Position numbers and translations under genes: made by a program
The notes under the pieces: model-generated
Database searches by the model: none
Told to the model about the DNA's origin: nothing
The model's input: only the letters and a program-made list of their open reading frames with translations
In this document: one piece after another, positions 1-5,900 of the stretch
Layout of the letters: each line of letters starts with the position of its first letter
Position numbering within the stretch: position 1 is the first letter of the stretch
Assembly: GCA_026387805.1 (NCBI GenBank)
Contig: JAPLKY010000149.1
Location: 1-5,914, forward strand
Reading direction: 5' to 3'
From: Candidatus Krumholzibacteriia bacterium
Lineage (GTDB): Bacteria; Krumholzibacteriota; Krumholzibacteriia; Krumholzibacteriales; Krumholzibacteriaceae
Length of the DNA: 5,914 nucleotides

Positions 1-1
1 C

Positions 2-256
2 TACCCGAACCCGTTCAATCCGACGACGCGCATCGCCTTCGGGCTCTCGGCGCCGGGGCATGTGTCGCTGAGGATTTACGACGCCGCAGGAAGGCTCGTG
101 CGCGCGCTCGTGAACGAAGAGCGGCATGCGGCCAATTACGACGAGTCTTGGGACGGCCGCGACTCGAATGGCCGCTCGGTCGCGAGCGGGATATATTTCT
201 ACAAACTTGCCGCCGGGAGCTTCGAGGAGACCCGCAAAATGGCGCTCCTGAGGTGA
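2..256 (+). CDS. C-terminal FlgD-type (type IX-like) sorting tail of a secreted protein, 5' truncated by the window edge
   Basis: Only the last 84 codons are visible; the frame is open to the window edge and ends at TGA 254-256. The visible part opens with YPNPFNPTTRIAF (residues 1-13). It continues with the alternating strands of a FlgD Ig-like module: VSLRIYDAAGRLVRAL (21-36), ESWDGRDSNG (48-57), VASGIYFYKL (60-69) and a terminal TRKMALLR (77-84). In FCB-group bacteria this tail directs outer-membrane export or surface attachment of large secreted enzymes and adhesins; the catalytic or binding part lies outside the window, so the function of the whole protein is unknown. The gene converges on the 331-residue secreted protein with nine bases between the stop codons, and no terminator hairpin fits between them. 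The same module ends the protein encoded at 1313-3599. Confidence 0.9.
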   Translation, partial: YPNPFNPTTRIAFGLSAPGHVSLRIYDAAGRLVRALVNEERHAANYDESWDGRDSNGRSVASGIYFYKLAAGSFEETRKMALLR

Positions 257-265
257 TTACCGGCC

Positions 266-1261
266 CTAGGTTGTTCTCGCGGACCGTCTCCTTATGAATA
301 CGGCGGCCACGAGCACGAGCGCGAGCACAAGAATCGCCGCGACGGCGGGCGTGAAGACCGGTATGCAAGGGGCGCACGCCGAGATGACGTGCACGACCTG
401 AACGCAGGTGTCATAGACGACCGGCTCGCCGGCGCTCCACACGATGATCGTCAGGGTGTCAAAGGCGCACGAGAGCGCCGTCGAGGCGCTGATGACGCCG
501 TAGACATCCCTGCAATCGCCGCCGGGAACGCTCACGGTGTCTATCGTATTGATGGGTGCGCCGACGTGGCCGCGGCTCGTGACATTGTAGATATAATCGG
601 TCGGCGGCGCGCATTCGTTCTCGTTGCAGACGGAGAACTGAACATGAGCTTGAGGCTGTCCCTGGCCGATGAACGACAAGGTATCCTGATACACGGCGAT
701 CCCGGGAGGGGGCGCGACAATGGTGACGATCAGAGTATCGGCGTTGTAGTACTTGACGCCGGTCGCCGGACGGATGTTCGGATCCTGGCAGTCGCCGCAC
801 TCGGGAGCGCACAGGCCCGCGGTGTTCGCGTATGCGCAGCTCGCGATAATGGTGTCCTTATCGCCGATATTCGCATCGCACGGAGCCGTGATGGAGATCT
901 CCTGATACCAGATGTAGCCGCCCGCCGGAAGTTCCTGGAGCTCGCCCATCGGCGGATTGCACGCGAAGGTCCAGCCCTGCAGGCTCACTGCGTGGAAGCA
1001 TAGGGTGTCCAGCGCCGTGCAGCCGACCGTATTATAGGGCGTCGCGTTGTAAGGGGCGATGATATAGGTCAGGGTCGCGCCGGGATAGATGGTCGCGAAA
1101 TCGTTGCCCGGCTGGTTGTACGGCAGCTTGTCATACTGACCGAACCCATAACGTATGCAGGGATCTCCTTCCCAGGTGCAGCCCGGGGGCTGCGCGAGGG
1201 CGATTCCTGACATGAGCGTGAGAACGAGCGCGAACGCCGCAATTGATAGTCGGTTTCTCAT
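266..1261 (-). CDS. Secreted cysteine-rich protein with two Ig-like repeats and a C-terminal membrane anchor, function unknown
   Basis: 331 residues, ATG start at 1259-1261, preceded by the purine-rich AGGGGGG (plus-strand 1269-1275) seven bases upstream; stop TAG at 266-268. Residues 1-23 are a Sec signal peptide (MRNR, hydrophobic core, ALA-Q cleavage site). The mature part has 17 cysteines, including CAPECGDC (151-158), which suggests disulfides in an extracytoplasmic location. Two beta-rich units look like diverged copies: LPAGG..Y..ISITAPC....DTIIAS (111-141) and VPGGD..DVYGVISAS....DTLTII (245-273). Each is followed by a strand rich in T, I and V. The C-terminus is IPVFTP (300-305), a hydrophobic helix (306-323) and RRR (324-326). 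That is the tripartite layout of IPTL/PEP-CTERM-like sorting signals, although it lacks their W-G or PEP residues; it could equally be a plain tail anchor. I do not recognise a named family. It has its own strong promoter (1296-1324). Confidence 0.87.
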   Translation of the reverse strand: MRNRLSIAAFALVLTLMSGIALAQPPGCTWEGDPCIRYGFGQYDKLPYNQPGNDFATIYPGATLTYIIAPYNATPYNTVGCTALDTLCFHAVSLQGWTFACNPPMGELQELPAGGYIWYQEISITAPCDANIGDKDTIIASCAYANTAGLCAPECGDCQDPNIRPATGVKYYNADTLIVTIVAPPPGIAVYQDTLSFIGQGQPQAHVQFSVCNENECAPPTDYIYNVTSRGHVGAPINTIDTVSVPGGDCRDVYGVISASTALSCAFDTLTIIVWSAGEPVVYDTCVQVVHVISACAPCIPVFTPAVAAILVLALVLVAAVFIRRRSARTT

Positions 1262-1295
1262 CGGTGGACCCCCCTGTGATAGCGAAGAGGCGTCT

Positions 1296-1324
1296 ATTAT
1301 ATCACATACCGCTCATCTCATCAA
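1296..1324 (-). promoter_or_regulatory. Sigma-70-type promoter of the 331-residue surface protein
   Basis: On the minus strand, TTGATG (1324-1319; four of six consensus positions) is followed by a 17-base spacer and a perfect TATAAT (1301-1296). The expected transcript start is near 1289, giving a leader of about 28 bases that carries the AGGGGGG ribosome site. The -35 box lies inside the last codons (Leu-Met) of the upstream gene, whose stop is at 1313-1315 inside the spacer. The gene can therefore be transcribed independently of its upstream neighbour. Confidence 0.75.
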
Positions 1325-2959
1325 CACCATGGTGCGCGAGATAGCTTCCTTCCCCACCTGGAGACGATAGTAGTACACGCCGGAGCTCACGCGCCCGCCG
1401 TGCATGCCGCGGCCGTCCCATTGCACCGTCTTGTTGCCCCGCTCCTGCTCCTCGTCGGCGAGACGGGCGACGAGGCGCCCCGATACGTCATAGACGTCGA
1501 GCCGCACCCGCATTCTCTCGGGCAGATAGTACGAAATCGTCGTCGAGGGATTGAACGGGTTCGGGCTGTTCTGGCGAAGCGCGAGCGGCATCGCGGGCAT
1601 GGCGATGCTCTCCGTTTCAAAGAGCGGGAATCTGCCCGCTCCGTCCGCGCATTCGACGCGGTAACGGTACATAACGCCCGGCTCGCAACCCGTGTCCCGA
1701 AATGCGAAGCCGAGTCCGCTGCGGACGAGCTCGGAAGCGGGCAATTCTTCATATGCCCCGGAAGGATCCTTCGCGCGGAGCACGGCGAAGGTCGATTGCT
1801 CATCGCAATGCGAAAGCTGCCAGATGAGCTCGATACCGGAGCCGCCCGCATTCACGGAAAAGCTCTGAAGCAGCGTCGCGACGTTCTCGGACGGGGCGAG
1901 CCGGCCGCACAGGCCGGCGTTCCCGCTCCTGTCCACCGCGGACAGCATGTAGTAATACGTATTGCTCTGAGGCGTCCACGTCTCGTCGACGTACGAGATC
2001 CCGGTGAGCGTGGCGAGAAGGACCGGCGCGGGATCGTTCTCGAACGCTCCCCGCGAAAGAACGAAGTGCGAGAAGTCCGGATCGGTCGAGGGCGCCCACG
2101 CGATCCTGAGCCCGCCGGCGACCTGCAGACCGTGCAGTCCCTCGGGCTGCGCCGGCGGGAGATTGTCGACCGAATAACCGCTATCGACCGGGGAGTCCAG
2201 ATAATCCCCCGGCGTGGCGGTGAGCGCCCGCACGAAGAAGACCGAATAGTACATGCCGTGAAGAATCGTCGAGTCGGCGAGCGTCGGCACGAGCGTCGAG
2301 TACGCCATCTCGCAGCATGCCGGAACGGACGTCACGTAGTCCCATTCGCCGGGCGGGTACATGAACAGCGCATCGCCGGAGGCGCCCGGCGAGGCAAGGC
2401 CCCGCATCGCGAGGGGCAGCCGATCGATCCGCCGCCAGATCGCATACGCCGTGATCGGCTTCGCGCTTCCCAGAGTATCGTAGGGCGACGCCTGCCACCT
2501 GATGCGCACCTTGCCCCCCTGATCGTTCCCCACGTCGCCGATGGAGGTGATCTTGGGATTCAAGTCCGGCAGCTCCGGGGCGGACGCCGTTGAGCACCAT
2601 ACGTCGAAGACGGCCCCGTAGAGGCTGTACGGATTGATCTGAATATAGTAATCCCCGGCGATCGGCCGGGATTCCTCCGCGGACCAGAGCGGAGAGGCAA
2701 AATCGGACAGGGGATCGCTGTAATCGGCGACACCGACGATCGCGTAGCTCACCGTATTCGCATCCCTGTCCAGCTCGATCCTGACGTCGTAATAGCCTTC
2801 GGGAATCGCCGTCGACCAGTAGCCGGGATTATCGACGTCCCATGCGGGTCTGATCGTGCCGGACGAATGCACATAGATGCCGAGACCGATGTTGCCGTAA
2901 TGAAAGTCCGACGAATCCGCGGGAACGCTCGTGAACCCGAATATGTAGTTGGTGAAGCT
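1313..2959 (-). CDS. C-terminal part (about residues 214-761) of a frameshifted secreted modular protein: beta-sandwich, three FN3-like modules, FlgD-type tail
   Basis: This is the downstream piece of the gene that starts at 3599. Codons are coherent from AGC at 2959 (SFTNYIFGF); upstream of that the same frame is an arginine-rich shadow, so the piece has no convincing start of its own. Numbering follows the repaired 761-residue protein. Residues 214-340 form a beta-rich unit, possibly a lectin-like sandwich (inferred from strand pattern only). Residues about 349-478 are FN3-like and carry NDQGGKVRIRW (358-368), a signature common in FlgD-tailed secreted proteins. About 480-574 is a clearer FN3 module (YVDETW, YYYMLSAVDRSGN), and about 575-669 a third (YRYRVECADGAG). 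The tail 671-761 has NSPNPFNPST, LDVYDVSGRLV, WDGRG and SSGVYYYRL, and ends TMVLMR before TGA 1313-1315. The tail marks it for type IX-like export or surface attachment. The ligand is unknown; the FN3 array suggests an adhesive or structural role. Confidence 0.82.
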   Translation of the reverse strand, partial: SFTNYIFGFTSVPADSSDFHYGNIGLGIYVHSSGTIRPAWDVDNPGYWSTAIPEGYYDVRIELDRDANTVSYAIVGVADYSDPLSDFASPLWSAEESRPIAGDYYIQINPYSLYGAVFDVWCSTASAPELPDLNPKITSIGDVGNDQGGKVRIRWQASPYDTLGSAKPITAYAIWRRIDRLPLAMRGLASPGASGDALFMYPPGEWDYVTSVPACCEMAYSTLVPTLADSTILHGMYYSVFFVRALTATPGDYLDSPVDSGYSVDNLPPAQPEGLHGLQVAGGLRIAWAPSTDPDFSHFVLSRGAFENDPAPVLLATLTGISYVDETWTPQSNTYYYMLSAVDRSGNAGLCGRLAPSENVATLLQSFSVNAGGSGIELIWQLSHCDEQSTFAVLRAKDPSGAYEELPASELVRSGLGFAFRDTGCEPGVMYRYRVECADGAGRFPLFETESIAMPAMPLALRQNSPNPFNPSTTISYYLPERMRVRLDVYDVSGRLVARLADEEQERGNKTVQWDGRGMHGGRVSSGVYYYRLQVGKEAISRTMVLMR

Positions 2960-3599
2960 CCCCCGATAGATCCGTCGTATCGGGCGGAGCGGGCGCCGGA
3001 CCTCCGAGCCGCAGGGTAACCGCCGAGGGACCGCAGCCCATCTTCGTGATGACGGCGTCCTGGGGGCCGAGTGCGGCGTCCGCGAAGCCCGACGTCTTCG
3101 CCGAGAACGGCTCGTCGCAGAGACCGTAGGTCGCCTGCAGGACTGCATTCGCCCAATAATCCGCACCGCCGTAAGAGATCTTCACCGCGTCGAGATTGTT
3201 GCCGGCGCCCACCCATGAAGGGGCCGGGGTAATCGATCCGTCGTTGCCGTTGAGATCCATGCAGATGAGCGTGAGATACGCGGGCACGGGCAGAGGATCG
3301 CCGGGGCTGAGAGACAGGACGTTCCCCAGTGAGTCGCTGAGGAAGAGATCATAGAACTCGGCCCCGCTCGTTCCGAAATCGTACCCGTTTCCGCCCCAAT
3401 CGGGGGGGCCGGGATAACCCGATCTCTTTGCGTAGAGCAGCGGATCGCCGGACTGGAACGTGTACGCGTTGATCGATCCGCTCTGCTCGTACACCGTGAT
3501 CGTGAATGCATTCGCGAGCGCGGCCGCCTGCGCGAGCGACGCGGCGGCAAGAACGATCATCGCGGCAAGAGCCGCTCCCGATATGCGCGACTTCTTCAC
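2829..3599 (-). CDS. N-terminal part (residues 1-213) of the frameshifted secreted modular protein
   Basis: GTG start at 3597-3599, chosen because GGAGG (plus-strand 3607-3611) lies seven bases upstream and a signal peptide follows at once (MKKSRISG, then a hydrophobic stretch with possible cleavage around SLAQA-A, residues 21-26). As read, the frame runs 256 residues to a stop at 2829, but only residues 1-213 are real coding sequence. After LSG (211-213) the reading turns into the shadow ELHQLHIRV..., while the adjacent frame continues the protein. Residues 30-130 are a beta-rich unit of unknown family. Residues about 145-198 (ADYWANAVLQATYG..., ALGPQDAVITKMGCG, AVTLRLG) resemble an 'ALGxPDG ... 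LGxG ... L' beta-sandwich motif seen in other FCB surface proteins; this is pattern memory, not a search. A Pro/Ala linker (PAPAPPDTTD, 201-210) follows. Unrepaired, the product would be secreted but would lack the FN3 array and the sorting tail. Confidence 0.82.
   Translation of the reverse strand: MKKSRISGAALAAMIVLAAASLAQAAALANAFTITVYEQSGSINAYTFQSGDPLLYAKRSGYPGPPDWGGNGYDFGTSGAEFYDLFLSDSLGNVLSLSPGDPLPVPAYLTLICMDLNGNDGSITPAPSWVGAGNNLDAVKISYGGADYWANAVLQATYGLCDEPFSAKTSGFADAALGPQDAVITKMGCGPSAVTLRLGGPAPAPPDTTDLSGELHQLHIRVHERSRGFVGLSLRQHRSRHLCAFVRHDQTRMGRR
2960..2964 (-). other. One-base frame break in a run of five G (minus strand)
   Basis: The plus strand has CCCCC here, read as TCGGGGGAGC on the coding strand. 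In the upstream frame the codons are TCG GGG GAG CTT (S G E L). Removing one G gives TCG GGG AGC TTC (S G S F), joining the signal-peptide part to the FN3 and tail part as one 761-residue frame from 3599 to 1313 with no stop. The break sits at the end of a Pro/Ala linker. The shift needed is +1. The context is not a recognised programmed site, so the likely causes are an indel error in the assembly or a genuine disabling insertion. Confidence 0.85.
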
Positions 3600-3632
3600 A
3601 GCGACACCTCCATGTGCATGGATCTCGCTTGA

Positions 3633-3661
3633 AATATACGCCCTTCGGCCGGAAGAAACAA
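3633..3661 (-). promoter_or_regulatory. Probable sigma-70-type promoter of the large secreted protein
   Basis: On the minus strand, TTGTTT (3661-3656; four of six consensus positions) is followed by a 17-base spacer and TATATT (3638-3633; five of six). It lies in the 95-base gap between the response regulator stop and the GTG start at 3599, and predicts a leader of about 27 bases. The distance from box to start codon is almost the same as for the neighbouring promoter at 1296-1324, which supports both. The stretch also stands out as AT-rich against its surroundings. Confidence 0.5.
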
Positions 3662-3694
3662 TTCCTCACTCGACTGGCGCGGCCGCGAAGCGCG

Positions 3695-4462
3695 CTACCA
3701 CTTGAGGATCTTCCGCAGCTCTTTCGCCTGCGAGCGGCTCAAGGGGATGACGGGGCCGCCCTTTCCCTCCATGCGGAGCTGGTAGCTCCCGCTGAACCAT
3801 GGCGTGATCTCGTAGATGCGGTCGATATTGGCGAGATACGATTTGTGGACGCGGGCGAAGTGACGATCCGCGAGCTCCTTCTCGAGCTCGTCGAGAGAGC
3901 GGAAACCGGCCGAACCCTCGACCTCCCGCGCGACGATCTTGATCGAGCCGTCGGTAACCGTCGCGTAGAGGATGTCGTTCACGTCGACCATAACGAGCGA
4001 TTCGCCCTGCCGCACGGCGAGCCGCTTCGAGTAGGCTCCGACCGCCCCGAGAAGCGCCTTGAGGTCCGGACCCGCTTCGGCACCCCTGCGAATCCGCTGC
4101 GCGCGCTCGATCGCCTGGGCGAGGCGCTTCTCCTCGACGGGCTTCAGGATATAATCGACCGCGTGCACCTCGAAGGCCTTGATGGCGTACTCGTCGTACG
4201 CGGTGACGAAGACGATCGACGGTATGCGCTCCATGTCGGCGATCCTGGAGACGACCTGGAAGCCGTCGAGCCCCGGCATCTGGATATCGAGGAGCACGAC
4301 GTCGGGCTCGATCTTCTTGATGAGCTTCACAGCCTCCGGGCCGTCGCGAGCCTCGCCGGCGATTTCGACGCCGAGCATCTTGCCGAGAATGCGCTTCAGG
4401 TCCTTGCGCGCGGGCGCCTCGTCGTCGACGACGAGAACCCGCAGAAGAATCTTTTCGGTCAC
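3695..4462 (-). CDS. LytTR-family response regulator
   Basis: A cytoplasmic DNA-binding partner of the adjacent sensor kinase: phosphorylation of the receiver domain is expected to switch the LytTR domain's promoter binding. Counting from the GTG at 4462 (255 residues), the receiver occupies about 6-125. It has the acidic pair D13-D14, phospho-acceptor D59 (VVLLDIQMPG), the switch Thr87 (FVTAYDEYA) and Lys107 (ILKP). A linker leads to the LytTR domain at about 147-252, with FARVHKSYLANIDRI (202-216) and IPLSRSQAKEL near the end; all key residues are intact. Frames could also begin at GTG 4492 or ATG 4489, two to five bases after the kinase stop. I chose 4462 because AGGGAG stands eight bases before it and the receiver then starts at the usual distance. 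The stop is TAG 3695-3697. It is surely co-transcribed with the kinase. Targets are unknown; the downstream surface protein gene is the nearest candidate. Confidence 0.93.
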   Translation of the reverse strand: MTEKILLRVLVVDDEAPARKDLKRILGKMLGVEIAGEARDGPEAVKLIKKIEPDVVLLDIQMPGLDGFQVVSRIADMERIPSIVFVTAYDEYAIKAFEVHAVDYILKPVEEKRLAQAIERAQRIRRGAEAGPDLKALLGAVGAYSKRLAVRQGESLVMVDVNDILYATVTDGSIKIVAREVEGSAGFRSLDELEKELADRHFARVHKSYLANIDRIYEITPWFSGSYQLRMEGKGGPVIPLSRSQAKELRKILKW

Positions 4463-4470
4463 GGCTCTCG

Positions 4471-4477
4471 CTCCCTT
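4471..4477 (-). promoter_or_regulatory. Ribosome binding site that favours the 4462 start of the response regulator
   Basis: The coding strand reads AAGGGAG here, with eight bases before GTG 4462. The two possible starts further upstream (GTG 4492, ATG 4489) have only a weak GAGGGCAAGG far upstream inside the kinase gene. Those starts could still be used through translational coupling to the kinase stop. Confidence 0.5.
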
Positions 4478-4494
4478 GGCGGCGGCCATCACGA

Positions 4495-5793
4495 TCAGGC
4501 GCCGCCTTGCCCTCGTTCGACGGGCATCAATATCGTAACCGACGTCCCCTGCTCCCGCTCGGAGCTTATTTCGATCGATGCGCGCTGCCCATACGCGACG
4601 CGGAGCCTCTCGCGCACGTTGCGCAATCCGATGCCCTCGCGGCCGGATTCCTTGAAGCCCGATCCGTTATCCCTGACGACGACGCGCAGCGTCCCTCCGT
4701 CCCGAAAAGCCTCGATCCGCACGACGCCCCCGCCGACTTTCGGCGAGATGCCGTGACGCACCGCGTTCTCGACGAGCGGCTGAAGGAGCATCGACGGCAC
4801 GGGAACGTCGAGCGCCCTCGGGTCGAGCTCCTTCTCCACCTTGAGCTTCTCGGGGCCGAAGCGCGCCACCTCGAGGCTGAGATAGTCCTCGACGAACTCA
4901 ATTTCGCGGCTCAAGGGCACGAAGTCCTCGCCCCCGCGGAGCAGACGCCGGAGAATGCTCGAGAGCTTGACGAGAATCCACCGGGCCTTTTCTGGCTCGC
5001 TCCAGATGAGGGAGGTCGCCGCGTTCAGCACGTTGAAGAGAAAGTGCGGATTGATCTGGCTCCGCAGCGCGTCGAAGCGCGCCTGCGCGGCGGCCGAGCG
5101 CTGCTCCTCGAGCAGCGCCTCGACGCGCGTGTTGTTCCATATCTTGAGCGGGATGCCGACGCACACGAGCGTCGTGAGCCAGACGCAGAGGGTCACCCAG
5201 AAATGATCGGGGTGAAAGACGAAGAGCTCCGCCGGCGCGCGGTCGCCCGCGAGCGTCCGCGCGGCTTCGAGCGCCAGGAGCGTCAGCATGATCGCCGCGC
5301 GCGCGTCGATCCGCCGCTCGGCGATCAGAACGCGCCACGACCGCACGATATTATTCAGGAAGAAGGGGGAAACGCTCCAGAACTCGTCGCGGTCCCGCGT
5401 GCGCGCCCGGATGATCCCGCCGCCGAGCCCGCAGAGGACGAGAAAAGGGAGCGTGGCCCACTCGCCGTGGAGTAGCCCCGGCAGGCCCACGAAGAATCCG
5501 ACGGCCGATCCCGGCACCATGCCCCCGAGCAACCCGACGAGGAACGCGCCGGAGAGAGACAGGTCCATCCCTTCATAGCCCACGAGCACGCGCACCGCCG
5601 AGCCCGCGGTGAGGAGCAGCCCGAATACGAGGGCGAACTGCCAGTTCTGCCGCGTATTCCTGGTATCGAGGAAGATGAGCCTCTTGAAGAAGCTCGACGT
5701 GATGAGGGCGCCCGCGAGCGCCGCCATGATGCCCATCTTGAGGAGAAGGACAAAGAGGATGAATTGGTCGCCCGAAAGCGTTACCCCGGTCAC
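4495..5793 (-). CDS. LytS-type membrane sensor histidine kinase (5TM-5TMR_LYT, His_kinase, HATPase)
   Basis: An inner-membrane sensor of 432 residues that should autophosphorylate and pass phosphate to the adjacent LytTR regulator. The N-terminal half is membrane: hydrophobic segments at about 11-31, 52-72, 81-104, 112-128, 166-182 and 198-217. The stretch SGAFLVGLLGGMVPGSAVGFFVGL matches the glycine-rich pattern of the 5TM-5TMR_LYT sensor module. A short coiled linker (about 223-243) leads to the His_kinase box SQINPHFLFNVLN (245-257, phospho-acceptor H250). The ATPase follows, with N box LLQPLVENAVRHGI (336-349, N343), DNGSGF (375-380) and GIGLRNVRERL (387-397). There is no GAF or PAS insert. 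The start is GTG 5793, with GGGAG (plus-strand 5801-5805) seven bases upstream and an in-frame stop not far before it. The stop TGA at 4495 abuts the regulator. Family members sense cell-envelope state or small metabolites; the signal here is unknown. Confidence 0.94.
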   Translation of the reverse strand: MTGVTLSGDQFILFVLLLKMGIMAALAGALITSSFFKRLIFLDTRNTRQNWQFALVFGLLLTAGSAVRVLVGYEGMDLSLSGAFLVGLLGGMVPGSAVGFFVGLPGLLHGEWATLPFLVLCGLGGGIIRARTRDRDEFWSVSPFFLNNIVRSWRVLIAERRIDARAAIMLTLLALEAARTLAGDRAPAELFVFHPDHFWVTLCVWLTTLVCVGIPLKIWNNTRVEALLEEQRSAAAQARFDALRSQINPHFLFNVLNAATSLIWSEPEKARWILVKLSSILRRLLRGGEDFVPLSREIEFVEDYLSLEVARFGPEKLKVEKELDPRALDVPVPSMLLQPLVENAVRHGISPKVGGGVVRIEAFRDGGTLRVVVRDNGSGFKESGREGIGLRNVRERLRVAYGQRASIEISSEREQGTSVTILMPVERGQGGA

Positions 5794-5900
5794 AAGCGCG
5801 CTCCCGACGAAGCCGGAAAAAAACGAGGCATACTCCTTATCCTCGCGGAGTCGGGAGTATGCCCGCTGAGAGAGTTAGATTCTCGGTAATAGTGTGCCAT
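5790..5900 (-). CDS. Possible 36-codon leader ORF overlapping the kinase start by four bases
   Basis: From ATG 5898-5900 (or an in-frame GTG two codons earlier) a frame of 36 codons begins MAHYYRESNS and ends at TGA 5790-5792. That TGA shares GTGA with the kinase start codon, a typical coupling arrangement. The frame spans the whole leader hairpin. Against it: there is no clear ribosome site, the third-codon GC content is lower than in neighbouring genes, and the peptide has no recognisable features. The frame is also open to the window edge, so it could instead be the end of an upstream gene. Treat as speculative. Confidence 0.2.
   Translation of the reverse strand: MAHYYRESNSLSGHTPDSARIRSMPRFFPASSGARL
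5817..5863 (-). terminator. Intrinsic-terminator-like hairpin in the kinase leader
   Basis: On the minus strand the arms GGCATACTCC (5863-5854) and GGAGTATGCC (5836-5827) form a perfect ten-base-pair stem with a 17-base loop. The loop itself can form a small CTC/GAG hairpin. Three bases after the stem comes a run of seven T (5823-5817). This is the layout of a rho-independent terminator for transcripts travelling toward the kinase. Only 23 bases separate the T run from the kinase start codon, too few for a separate promoter, so it either ends an upstream transcript with read-through into the kinase or acts as an attenuator in the kinase's own leader. Confidence 0.65.

Noticed and set aside
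257..265. Bidirectional terminator between the convergent stops (CCTAGG palindrome at 265-270)
   Set aside because: A six-base palindrome has no loop or T run, and the flanking imperfect arms contain a mismatch in a short stem.
1400..2593. 397-codon open frame on the plus strand
   Set aside because: It lies opposite the FN3-like array and FlgD tail and is an Arg/His-rich antisense shadow with no motif.
2960..3166. Extension of the downstream frame of the large surface protein up to a GTG at 3166
   Set aside because: The translation is an Arg/Ser/Pro-rich shadow and overlaps the well-formed upstream frame; coherent protein begins only after the five-G run.
3600..3694. LytTR binding direct repeats upstream of the large surface protein
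   Set aside because: Looked for two spaced copies resembling the family consensus around GTT; only a single poor partial match was seen.
3676..3695. GC-rich inverted repeat just after the response regulator stop (GCGCG/CGCGC)
   Set aside because: The stem is only about five base pairs and no T run follows on the coding strand, so I do not call a terminator.
3506..4756. 416-codon open frame on the plus strand opposite the regulator and the kinase C-terminus
   Set aside because: It is antisense to two strongly supported genes, is rich in Arg, Asp and Leu as expected for the complement of GC-rich codons, and has no recognisable domain.
4507..5475. 322-codon open frame on the plus strand
   Set aside because: Antisense to the histidine kinase, whose H, N and G boxes fix the real frame.
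5794..5863. Independent kinase promoter within the hairpin
   Set aside because: The best hexamers at the expected distance (for example TATGCC with CCCGAC) match consensus at no more than half of the positions.
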